DNA from: Candidatus Shapirobacteria bacterium
Lineage (GTDB): Bacteria; Patescibacteriota; Microgenomatia; UBA12405
Assembly (NCBI GenBank): GCA_026395315.1
Contig: JAPLYY010000017.1
Coordinates: 1 to 19,754, forward strand
Length of the DNA stretch: 19,754 nucleotides
Reading direction: 5' to 3'
Shown: positions 14,475 through 19,754 of the stretch, one piece after another
How positions within the stretch are numbered: position 1 is the first letter of the stretch
Layout: the number at the start of each line of letters is the position of its first letter
Program-made: the position numbers and the translations under genes
Notes under the pieces: generated by a model
The model's database searches: none
What the model was told of the DNA's origin: nothing
What the model saw: the letters and a program-made list of their open reading frames with translations, nothing else

Positions 14475-14756
14475 ATGAAACTTGAAGTATATTGCAACTG
14501 TCAAGGGTGTGAATGTTCATTCACAGAAGATTGGCCACAAGAGAAAGAAGAACCATTTCTTACTTTCTATCAATTTTATAAAAGTGAAATTAGAGGCACA
14601 AACCGTTTTTCTCTTCACCACGACACTACCAAACCAAGTCTTGAAAATTATCAAGGATCAGTCTACGGCCACGGAGAATTTATAGCCAAAGCATCTACGG
14701 GCCAAATTTTTAGGATATTAGCCACTACCAATCGTGCCATTATTAAAGAAGAATAA
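14475..14756 (+). CDS. Small hypothetical protein, 93 aa, cysteine-rich N-terminus
   Basis: A 93-residue frame five bases after the DUF5666-like gene. It starts MKLEVYCNCQGCECSF with four cysteines in eight positions (C7, C9, C12, C14), which could bind a metal, and continues as soluble, mixed sequence (LTFYQFYKSEIRGTNRFSLH, YGHGEFIAKASTGQIFRILA). No family is recognised. Codon use has fewer C/G-ending codons than the genes before it. No Shine-Dalgarno or convincing -10 element precedes the ATG, so it probably relies on readthrough from upstream. A second frame of 67 codons overlaps it from 14482 and looks like a shadow. Confidence 0.6.
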   Translation: MKLEVYCNCQGCECSFTEDWPQEKEEPFLTFYQFYKSEIRGTNRFSLHHDTTKPSLENYQGSVYGHGEFIAKASTGQIFRILATTNRAIIKEE

Positions 14757-14765
14757 TATTATTTG

Positions 14766-14774
14766 TGCTACAAT
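14766..14774 (+). promoter_or_regulatory. Extended -10 promoter of the histidine leader
   Basis: TGCTACAAT is an extended -10 element (TGn plus TACAAT). The predicted start at about 14781-14782 coincides with the ATG of the leader peptide, so the leader would be translated from a leaderless RNA. Confidence 0.55.
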
Positions 14775-14781
14775 ACCCTCA

Positions 14782-14829
14782 ATGATACAAGCAATCGTGG
14801 TCTCAAATCATCACCATACCTCCAAGTAA
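14782..14829 (+). CDS. Histidine leader peptide, 15 aa (attenuator ORF)
   Basis: ATG at 14782 to TAA at 14827-14829 encodes MIQAIVVSNHHHTSK. Three consecutive histidine codons (CAT CAC CAT, 14809-14817) lie just before the stop, a composition expected of an amino-acid-sensing leader and very unlikely by chance directly upstream of tRNA-His and hisS. The ribosome would stall here when charged tRNA-His is short. Codons just after the histidines (CCTCCAA, 14819-14825) form one arm of the protector hairpin. The reading frame, stop position, promoter spacing and RNA pairings all fit; expression is inferred, not shown. Confidence 0.72.
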   Translation: MIQAIVVSNHHHTSK

Positions 14830-14883
14830 TTGGCGGTAATTGCTGTATCAAACCACAATCCGCCAGAAGTAGGCGGATTTTTT
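14819..14883 (+). promoter_or_regulatory. Ribosome-mediated histidine attenuator before tRNA-His
   Basis: Four segments give mutually exclusive hairpins. Segment 1 (CCTCCAA, 14819-14825) pairs with segment 2 (TTGGCGG, 14830-14836) around a GTAA tetraloop, with one mismatch: protector. TGGCGG (14831-14836) pairs perfectly with segment 3 (CCGCCA, 14860-14865): antiterminator. Segment 3 pairs with segment 4 (GGCGGATT, 14872-14879): terminator with a U-run. A ribosome stalled on the His codons covers segment 1 and frees segment 2, which favours readthrough. A ribosome reaching the stop codon covers segment 2 and favours termination. A further 12-bp pairing (14783-14795 with 14839-14850, one bulge) stabilises the untranslated RNA. 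Confidence 0.72.
14857..14883 (+). terminator. Rho-independent terminator of the histidine attenuator
   Basis: AATCCGCC, loop AGAAGTA, GGCGGATT, with T at 14878-14883. It ends three bases before the G-1 of tRNA-His. Confidence 0.85.
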
Positions 14884-14885
14884 AT

Positions 14886-14963
14886 GGTGGCTGTAGCTCA
14901 GTTGGTTAGAGCGCGTCCCTGTGGAGGATGAGGTCGAGGGTCCGAGTCCCTTCAGCCACCCCA
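14886..14963 (+). tRNA. tRNA-His (anticodon GTG), with encoded G-1 and CCA
   Basis: Acceptor GTGGCTG/CAGCCAC, D arm GCTC-AGTTGGTTA-GAGC, anticodon stem CGTCC/GGATG around loop CTGTGGA (anticodon GTG), T arm GAGGG-TCCGAGT-CCCTT. The extra 5' G at 14886 opposite discriminator C at 14960 is the HisRS identity pair, and CCA is encoded at 14961-14963. The gene sits three bases behind the attenuator terminator and upstream of hisS. The last A of CCA is the first base of the ATG of a second leader ORF. Confidence 0.96.
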
Positions 14964-15043
14964 TGAAAATTAAAAATTTTCAATTATTTTTACATCAATA
15001 CCATACCGTGGTCACCAACCGGCGGGGTGTTGTCTTGGCCTAA
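14963..15043 (+). CDS. Second leader peptide, 26 aa, with His-Gln-Tyr-His
   Basis: The frame ATG (14963) to TAA (15041-15043) encodes MKIKNFQLFLHQYHTVVTNR plus RGVVLA. His codons lie at 14993-14995 and 15002-15004 (CAT CAA TAC CAT ACC, similar to CAT CAC CAT ACC of leader 1). Downstream, CGGGG at 15023-15027 can compete with the terminator arm CGGGG (15079-15083) for CCCCG (15069-15073), repeating the antiterminator logic of the first leader. There is no promoter or Shine-Dalgarno; it would be read on the tRNA-His transcript. Evidence is weaker than for leader 1 because the histidines are not contiguous and the protector pairing is short. Confidence 0.45.
   Translation: MKIKNFQLFLHQYHTVVTNRRGVVLA
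14964..14991 (+). terminator. Weak AT-rich hairpin after tRNA-His
   Basis: TGAAAATT, AAA, AATTTTCA (14964-14982) followed by ATTATTTTT. It may end part of the tRNA-His transcripts or mark a processing site; it also lies inside leader 2. Confidence 0.35.
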
Positions 15044-15068
15044 ACAAAAATTTTATTATTAATCAAAT

Positions 15069-15091
15069 CCCCGTAAACCGGGGCTTTTTTT
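15069..15091 (+). terminator. Rho-independent terminator after leader 2
   Basis: CCCCG, loop TAAAC, CGGGG, then C and seven T. It stands 24 bases before the gene at 15115 and is the probable second attenuation point on the way to hisS. Confidence 0.8.
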
Positions 15092-15114
15092 ATGCTCCAA
15101 ACATTTAAAAAAAT

Positions 15115-15396
15115 ATGACAGAACAAAATAAAATGGACATATACAATTTTGAACAAACTTCAGGTATTCCGCCTGCAGCTGATGAGCCAACTCGTCGTGA
15201 CGGCTACAAATGGTCGCTTCAAGATAATTGTTGGATGGTCGACGTTTCTCAAAGCCAAACTAAAAGATTTGAAATAATGTTGGCTCAAAATCCAGAAATA
15301 CCAGGAATTCGGTCAGCCATAAACAAAGAACGTCAACTTGACGGATATTGCCAACGGTTGGCAGAAAGAAAAGTTGAAGAAAAATTGGCGAAATAG
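15115..15396 (+). CDS. Small hypothetical protein, 93 aa
   Basis: ATG at 15115, 93 residues, soluble and charged, beginning MTEQNKMDIYNFEQTSGIPP and ending RLAERKVEEKLAK, with a central RRDGYKWSLQDNCWMVDV that looks like a small folded unit. No family recognised. It contains no histidine, in keeping with hisS downstream, but the protein is too short for this to mean much alone. It lies between the second terminator and a perfect 30-base palindrome that precedes hisS. It lacks a Shine-Dalgarno motif and a clear promoter, so its expression may depend on readthrough of the attenuator. Confidence 0.6.
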   Translation: MTEQNKMDIYNFEQTSGIPPAADEPTRRDGYKWSLQDNCWMVDVSQSQTKRFEIMLAQNPEIPGIRSAINKERQLDGYCQRLAERKVEEKLAK

Positions 15397-15404
15397 TCTT
15401 AAAT

Positions 15405-15434
15405 TGTAGAGACGTTCTGCAGAACGTCTCTACA
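15405..15434. repeat. Perfect 30-base palindrome
   Basis: The left half TGTAGAGACGTTCTG (15405-15419) is the exact reverse complement of the right half (15420-15434). The outer GTAGAGACG/CGTCTCTAC is, from memory, like dispersed palindromes seen in cyanobacteria and CPR genomes. There is no U-run, so it is not a classic terminator. Confidence 0.8.
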
Positions 15435-15461
15435 TAAAAATTAAATTAATAATTACAATGT

Positions 15462-15467
15462 TAAAAT
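15462..15467 (+). promoter_or_regulatory. Candidate -10 element of hisS, leaderless spacing
   Basis: TAAAAT, then AACCT, then the hisS ATG. The -35 region is AT-rich without a good match. Confidence 0.4.
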
Positions 15468-15472
15468 AACCT

Positions 15473-16747
15473 ATGAATCAAAAAAATTTACCTCGCCGAA
15501 AATTTATTGAAGGCGGGCCTCAAACATTAAAGGGTTTTCGTGATTTTTTACCCGCCGATATGGCGGTCCGAAACTATGTCAAAAATTTATTAATCTCAGT
15601 TTTTGAAACTTATGGTTTTGAACCTTTAGAAACCCCAGCTCTGGAATATGCCTCGGTTCTTAAAGGTAAATACAATTCAGAAACTGACGAAAAGTTAGGC
15701 TACTTTTTTAAAGACAATGGTGACCGCGAAGTTGGTCTCCGCTACGACTTAACTATTCCTGTTGCCAAAGTTTTAGCAATTTACGGTAACCAAATTCTCC
15801 TACCCTTTAAACGCTACCAGATTCAATCTGTCTGGCGAGCTGACAACACTCAAAAAGGCCGTTATCGAGAATTTATCCAGTGTGATATAGATACTTTTGG
15901 CACCACCTCCCCTCTTGCCGACGCCGAAATAATTTCTATTATCTATACCGCCACTCAAAAATTAAATTTTAAAGAATTCACCATTCGCCTAAACAGCCGT
16001 TCCGTCCTCTTGGATACCTTGGCCAAAAACGGCATCAATGACAATCAAAAAACCGTGCTACAAAGCCTCGACAAGTTCCAAAAAATAGGCCAAGATAGAG
16101 TAAAAAAAGAGCTCATTTCTAAGGGTCTTAATATTACCCAAATTGACTCCCTTTTTGACTACATCAACAAGGCAAAACCCGACGACCAACTCCAACAAGT
16201 TTTTGCCGCCGTCAAATCATTTGGTATTCCGGAAACTTTTTACACTTTCGATCCAACCCTCGTCCGCGGCTGCGATTATTACACCGGTACCATTTTTGAA
16301 ACAGTTGTTAAGCAACCCTCAATTGGTTCCATTGGCGGTGGTGGTCGGTACGATAAATTAATTGAAACTCTCGGCGGACCTGACATTCCTGCTGTCGGCT
16401 ACAGTTTTGGTTTTGAACCCATTATTGACGTTATCAATGAACTCAATCTCCTCCCCGATCTTCCCAAAACCAAAACTAAAATTATGGTGGCCAATTTTGG
16501 TCCGGAAACAATTAACGATTCTCTCAAACTAGTTTCTCAACTTCGTCAAAATAATATCGCCTCCACCTTTTATCCCGACACCGATAAATTAGGCAAGCAA
16601 TTCAAATATGCCGATTCTTTAGGAATTAAATATGTTGCCGTCATCGGTCCCGACGAAGCCAAATCTAAAACTGTTACTCTAAAAAATATGACCACGGGAG
16701 AACAAAAAACCGTTCCTGTCAGCGAAATTAGCAATAATCTGATATAA
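15473..16747 (+). CDS. hisS: Histidyl-tRNA synthetase with no histidine residues
   Basis: Class II synthetase charging tRNA-His, 424 residues, normal length. Visible blocks: TLKGFRDFLP near the N-terminus, LRYDLTIPVAK (motif 1 region), motif 2 WRADNTQKGRYREFIQCDID, the HisRS-specific LVRGCDYYTGTIFE (263-276; usual LVRGLDYYT) and motif 3 GGGGRYDKLIETLGG, then a C-terminal anticodon-binding domain (IMVANFGPETINDSLKLVSQ). Reading the whole protein I find no histidine, though about 7-10 would be usual. tRNA-His lies 510 bases upstream behind the histidine attenuator. Its own TAAAAT element five bases before the ATG suggests a leaderless promoter as well. rpmE follows eight bases after the stop. 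Confidence 0.97.
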   Translation: MNQKNLPRRKFIEGGPQTLKGFRDFLPADMAVRNYVKNLLISVFETYGFEPLETPALEYASVLKGKYNSETDEKLGYFFKDNGDREVGLRYDLTIPVAKVLAIYGNQILLPFKRYQIQSVWRADNTQKGRYREFIQCDIDTFGTTSPLADAEIISIIYTATQKLNFKEFTIRLNSRSVLLDTLAKNGINDNQKTVLQSLDKFQKIGQDRVKKELISKGLNITQIDSLFDYINKAKPDDQLQQVFAAVKSFGIPETFYTFDPTLVRGCDYYTGTIFETVVKQPSIGSIGGGGRYDKLIETLGGPDIPAVGYSFGFEPIIDVINELNLLPDLPKTKTKIMVANFGPETINDSLKLVSQLRQNNIASTFYPDTDKLGKQFKYADSLGIKYVAVIGPDEAKSKTVTLKNMTTGEQKTVPVSEISNNLI

Positions 16748-16748
16748 T
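16743..16748 (+). promoter_or_regulatory. Candidate -10 element of rpmE-prfA
   Basis: TATAAT overlaps the TAA stop of hisS; CAACCTC separates it from the rpmE ATG, so the RNA would begin at or one base before the start codon. Confidence 0.45.
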
Positions 16749-16755
16749 CAACCTC

Positions 16756-17013
16756 ATGAAACCCGCTATCCATCCTACCTATCATGACGACTGTCAAGTC
16801 TCCTGTGCCTGTGGCAATAAATTTACCACCGGTTCCACTTTGGAAAAAATCGACGTCGAAGTTTGTTCCAAATGTCACCCTTTCTTTACCGGTCAACTAA
16901 AATTTGTTGATATTAAGGGAAGAATCGACAAATTCAAGGAAAAACAAGCCCAAGGTGTTGCCTACGCTGCTAAAAAAGCCACTACCAAAAAAACAGTCAA
17001 AAAAGAAAATTAG
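16756..17013 (+). CDS. rpmE: Ribosomal protein bL31, zinc-binding form
   Basis: Large-subunit protein L31, 85 residues, beginning MKPAIHPTYHDDCQVSCACG. Four cysteines in the zinc ribbon arrangement (Cys17, Cys19, Cys37, Cys40 in CACG and CSKCHPFFTG) mark the C+ form. LKFVDIKGRIDKF is the family's second block. A lysine/alanine-rich tail (KKATTKKTVKKEN) extends the usual 66-70-residue core. The start is eight bases after hisS. prfA follows 16 bases later, a gene pair conserved in many bacteria. Confidence 0.95.
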   Translation: MKPAIHPTYHDDCQVSCACGNKFTTGSTLEKIDVEVCSKCHPFFTGQLKFVDIKGRIDKFKEKQAQGVAYAAKKATTKKTVKKEN

Positions 17014-17018
17014 CTAAC

Positions 17019-17023
17019 GGGAG
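17019..17023 (+). promoter_or_regulatory. Shine-Dalgarno sequence of prfA
   Basis: GGGAG, six bases before the ATG at 17030. It fixes the short prfA start and contrasts with the SD-less first genes of transcripts. Confidence 0.75.
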
Positions 17024-17029
17024 ATTATT

Positions 17030-17749
17030 ATGCCCACCATTAATCCCAATATAGCCATTCTCGAATTTCGTCCCGGACCCGGCGGTGATGAATCTTACCT
17101 CTGGATGGATGACCTCATGAAAATGTACAGCCGTTACGCTGCCAAGGTCGGCTGGAAAATATCTCAGCTCGATGATAATCTCATCAAAATCAGCGGCCTG
17201 GGGGCCTACGAACAACTTAAATGGGAAACCGGTACACACCGGGTCCAGCGGATCCCGGTTACCGAAAAACACGGCCGGATTCAGACCTCCACCGCCGCCG
17301 TCGTTGTCCTTCCCGAAATCACCTCGCATGACATCATCATTAACCCCGACGATGTCGACATGACCGCTTCCCGCGCCGGCGGCCATGGCGGTCAAAATGT
17401 TAACAAAGTTTCCACCGCTGTCCGCATTCTTCACAAGCCTACCGGCTTAACTTTTTCTGTCCGCGAAGAACGCAGTCAACAACAAAACCGGGAAATCGCC
17501 ATGGATCTGCTCCGGGCTAAACTCTGGCAAATGGAAGAGGACAAAAAAACTACTGCCCAGGGTTCTACCCGCGACAAAATTGGCCTGGCCATGCGGGCCG
17601 ACAAAATCCGCACTTATAACTATTCCCGTAACCAAATCAAAGACCATCGGATCGATAAAGAATTTAATCTTCAAAAAACTCTCGACGGCGATATGTTTGA
17701 TATGCTCTTAGAACTCACCGCCCTCGACCAACCCGAAAAAACTAATTAA
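17030..17749 (+). CDS. prfA: Peptide chain release factor 1, N-terminally short form lacking domain 1
   Basis: Class I release factor of 239 residues against about 355-360 for normal RF1. The product begins directly in domain 2 (NIAILEFRPGPGGDESYLWM; usual FLEIRAGTGGDEA). The stop-codon recognition motif is PVT in RIPVTEKHGRIQTS, the RF1-type PxT (UAA/UAG) rather than SPF of RF2. The peptidyl-hydrolysis GGQ is present in AGGHGGQNVN. The loop after GWKISQ is shortened. Domain 1, which contacts the ribosomal stalk base and RF3, is absent, and the stop of rpmE plus a good GGGAG fix the start, so this is not a mis-called N-terminus. A PrfH-like rescue factor is an alternative; the rpmE linkage favours RF1. 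Confidence 0.85.
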   Translation: MPTINPNIAILEFRPGPGGDESYLWMDDLMKMYSRYAAKVGWKISQLDDNLIKISGLGAYEQLKWETGTHRVQRIPVTEKHGRIQTSTAAVVVLPEITSHDIIINPDDVDMTASRAGGHGGQNVNKVSTAVRILHKPTGLTFSVREERSQQQNREIAMDLLRAKLWQMEEDKKTTAQGSTRDKIGLAMRADKIRTYNYSRNQIKDHRIDKEFNLQKTLDGDMFDMLLELTALDQPEKTN

Positions 17750-17751
17750 AT

Positions 17752-18888
17752 TTATTGTTTCTTTTCCAACTTCACCGTCAAATCAATTTCTTTTCCATTG
17801 CGGAAAATTTTCAAATCAACCGTATCCCCGATTTTTTTATTGTTAATATAAGTCGCCAAAGGAGTGGTGGCGGCATCAATTAATTTCTTACCGTCGATTT
17901 CCGTAATGATATCTTCTGCCTTAATTCCGGCTTTTTCCGCCGAGCTTCCCGGCACGACACTTTGAACTAATGCCCCCGCCGGCACATCGTTAAGTAAAGC
18001 CGCCTGTTTACTGATCATTTGATACGACACTCCCAAAAACGGCCGGTCAAACTCCCCTGTCGTCTTAAAATTATTGATTGAAATTTTAACAATATTTATC
18101 GGTAAGGCAAAACCAATATTTTGACCCGATTGGGACACGGCTGCATTAACCCCAATCACCTCTCCCGATAAATTTAACAACGGCCCGCCGGAATTGCCCG
18201 GATTAATGGCCGCGTCAGTTTGAATCACATTGTCCAAATTTTCTGATCCCTGAAACGGACTGCCGGCGGTAATCGCCCGCCCTAATCCCGACACCACTCC
18301 CCGGGTCACCGTCGATCTGAATTCTCCCAAAGCCGTGCCAATAGCAATCACTGTTTGCCCCACTTTCAATTTATCCGAATCTCCCAATACAATCGGCGTT
18401 AGCCCGGTAACATTAACCTTAAGTATAGCCAAATCATTAACCGGGTCCCGATAAATATTTTGCACATCCAACACTTGATCCTTACCGATGACCACCTTGT
18501 ACTTTGCAGTTGTATCTGCCACCACATGTTTATTGGTCACAATTAATCCGTCGGCACTGATTATAAATCCGGTGCCTATATCCTGAGTCGTATTTTGGTT
18601 TTGGCTGGGACTCGGTTGCGCCGGCATTCCGAAAAACTGCCCAAAAAAATCCATTCCACCAAACGAATTTTGGTTTACCGCCTTGACCATCGACACCGTC
18701 ACCACACTGGGAGTTGCTTTCTGCACCACATCAACAACTGTTGACTCTTCATCAATAATTTGTTTTTGAGTATTTGTCACCAAACTCACCGTCCCTTTAT
18801 TCAACTTCGTCCCTAAAAATACTGACCCCATCATTAAACCACCAATTAATATTCCAAATAACAATCCTTTTAATGTTTTTTTGTCCAT
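17752..18888 (-). CDS. HtrA/DegP-type serine protease, membrane-anchored
   Basis: Trypsin-like envelope protease of 378 residues. An N-terminal anchor (LLFGILIGGLMMGSVFLGT, about 9-27) is followed by a Gln/Asn/Pro-rich linker, then the protease domain with the complete triad: His121 in TNKHVV, Asp152 in DPVNDLAIL and Ser233 in GNSGGPL. One PDZ domain (about 285-375, PFLGVSYQ, AGIKAEDIITEIDG) ends the protein, as in DegS/HtrA of one-PDZ type. It lies 31 bases behind the S41 protease gene and converges with prfA two bases apart. Both proteases likely act on misfolded or envelope proteins outside the membrane. The upstream stretch is AT-rich (TATAAA at about 10 bases before the ATG). Confidence 0.95.
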   Translation of the reverse strand: MDKKTLKGLLFGILIGGLMMGSVFLGTKLNKGTVSLVTNTQKQIIDEESTVVDVVQKATPSVVTVSMVKAVNQNSFGGMDFFGQFFGMPAQPSPSQNQNTTQDIGTGFIISADGLIVTNKHVVADTTAKYKVVIGKDQVLDVQNIYRDPVNDLAILKVNVTGLTPIVLGDSDKLKVGQTVIAIGTALGEFRSTVTRGVVSGLGRAITAGSPFQGSENLDNVIQTDAAINPGNSGGPLLNLSGEVIGVNAAVSQSGQNIGFALPINIVKISINNFKTTGEFDRPFLGVSYQMISKQAALLNDVPAGALVQSVVPGSSAEKAGIKAEDIITEIDGKKLIDAATTPLATYINNKKIGDTVDLKIFRNGKEIDLTVKLEKKQ

Positions 18889-18919
18889 ATTATTAATTTT
18901 TATATTAATAACTGAAAAA

Positions 18920-19754
18920 TTACTGAAGTAATACCTGTATAGCTTTATCTAACTGATTGTCCTCTTTGCTATCACCAGTAGGCTGTACATATTTTACTTC
19001 CACATCCGGTTTTACCCCAACCTTGTGAATATTCGAACCATCCGGCAGCAGCCATTTAGCAATGGTGACGTGTAATCCTGAACCGTCCGGAAAATCCTCC
19101 GGCTGTTGCACTGTACCTTTACCAAAAGTTAACTCCCCTACCAATTTACCCCGGTTATAATCCTTTAGCGCCCCGGCTAAAATCTCCGCTGCTGAAGCCG
19201 ATCCGCCATTAACCAATACCACCATTTTATCGTTTAATAATTTTCTTCGACCCGGATCAACATCATATGTTTGTTTACTTCCATCAGCCGACGCCTGAGT
19301 CACAATTGTCCCATGGTCGATAAAATCAGAAGCCACCAACACACTGGCTTGTAAAAACCCGCCCGGATTATTTCTTAAGTCCAATACTATTCCCCCATAA
19401 TTGTTCCCTGACTTTGCTTTTTCAGACAAAATTTTATCCACCATCATTGGCCATTCTTTATATATTTGATCACTAAACTTATACAACCTCACCCAAGCCA
19501 CTTTCTTGTTATTAACCTCTTTCCACACCAGTTCCGAGCTGGCCACCACAATATTATCTAGTTTCATAGTCACGTCAAAAGTATCCTTTTTACTTTCCCG
19601 ATACAATTTCAAAGTTACCTCAGTCCCAATCTTCCCCCGAATCAAATCCACTGCCTCGGTCAAACTTATGCCGGTAGTATCTGTGTCTACATTATTGGCT
19701 TTATCAGTAATTTTTAAAATTAAGTCCCCCGCCAACACTCCGGCTTTTTCCGCC
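18920..19754 (-). CDS. S41 family C-terminal processing protease (5' end outside window)
   Basis: The frame is open to the window edge, so the N-terminus is missing. The visible part starts in a PDZ domain (AEKAGVLAGDLILKI), followed by the tail-specific protease core: VAWVRLYKFSD, GIVLDLRNNPGGFLQASV, the nucleophile serine in NGGSASAAEILA and the lysine in GELTFGKGTVQ, which form the Ser/Lys dyad of CtpA/Prc enzymes. The end, KWLLPDGSNIHKVGVKPDVEV, matches the family. These proteases remove C-terminal peptides from envelope proteins. It precedes the HtrA-type gene on the same strand and may share its transcript. Confidence 0.94.
   Translation of the reverse strand, partial: AEKAGVLAGDLILKITDKANNVDTDTTGISLTEAVDLIRGKIGTEVTLKLYRESKKDTFDVTMKLDNIVVASSELVWKEVNNKKVAWVRLYKFSDQIYKEWPMMVDKILSEKAKSGNNYGGIVLDLRNNPGGFLQASVLVASDFIDHGTIVTQASADGSKQTYDVDPGRRKLLNDKMVVLVNGGSASAAEILAGALKDYNRGKLVGELTFGKGTVQQPEDFPDGSGLHVTIAKWLLPDGSNIHKVGVKPDVEVKYVQPTGDSKEDNQLDKAIQVLLQ

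Noticed and set aside
14757..15114. T-box riboswitch controlling hisS
   Set aside because: The conserved T-box antiterminator sequence (AGGGTGGNACCGCG-like) is absent on both leaders; a translated leader with His codons explains the region better.
1..19754. UGA recoded as glycine or tryptophan, as in some CPR groups
   Set aside because: Genes end at TGA where expected (for example 262-264), no in-frame TGA interrupts conserved genes and tryptophan is TGG throughout.

Overview
The window looks like a chromosomal segment of a Candidate Phyla Radiation (Patescibacteria) bacterium, most likely of the Microgenomates group. This is inferred from the mix of genes: compact housekeeping genes, shortened versions of normally larger proteins (release factor 1, LspA), a LytR_C-type anchored protein, a DUF5666-like secreted protein, and overlapping gene ends. 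The genetic code appears standard: TAA, TAG and TGA all end genes, and tryptophan is TGG. No phage, insertion sequence or CRISPR array is visible.

Layout. 1-457: end of a SpoU/TrmH RNA methyltransferase and a small convergent hypothetical gene. 575-5217: gyrB-gyrA operon with a clear promoter. 5218-7070: two gene-poor stretches flanking a single XerC/D-type recombinase. 7071-13275 (all minus strand): degenerate metallo-beta-lactamase-fold protein, replicative helicase dnaB, tRNA-Leu(CAA), Lgt-like membrane protein, DksA/TraR zinc-finger protein, short LspA, RluA-family pseudouridine synthase, a LytR_C protein split by a frameshift, yebC and a nine-helix membrane protein. 13317-14756 (plus strand): two secreted or anchored proteins and a small unknown. 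14757-17749: a histidine module (attenuator, tRNA-His, second leader, small gene, hisS), then rpmE and prfA. 17752-end (minus strand): an S41 carboxyl-terminal processing protease followed by an HtrA-type serine protease.

The most interesting system is the histidine module. An extended -10 promoter at 14766 reads into a 15-codon ORF, MIQAIVVSNHHHTSK, with three consecutive His codons. It is followed by three mutually exclusive pairings (protector, antiterminator, terminator) ending in a U-run three bases before tRNA-His(GTG). A second 26-codon leader, whose ATG overlaps the encoded CCA end of tRNA-His, contains His-Gln-Tyr-His and is followed by a second terminator with the same competing-arm design. 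Downstream lies hisS, whose 424-residue product contains no histidine at all. Together this reads as ribosome-mediated histidine attenuation of tRNA-His and HisRS supply, formally like pheM/pheST of E. coli but with the tRNA gene inside the controlled unit.

A second theme is leaderless expression. Several genes that begin transcripts have a -10 hexamer ending 5-7 bases before the ATG and no Shine-Dalgarno sequence, whereas some operon-internal genes (dksA-like, lspA-like, prfA) do have one.
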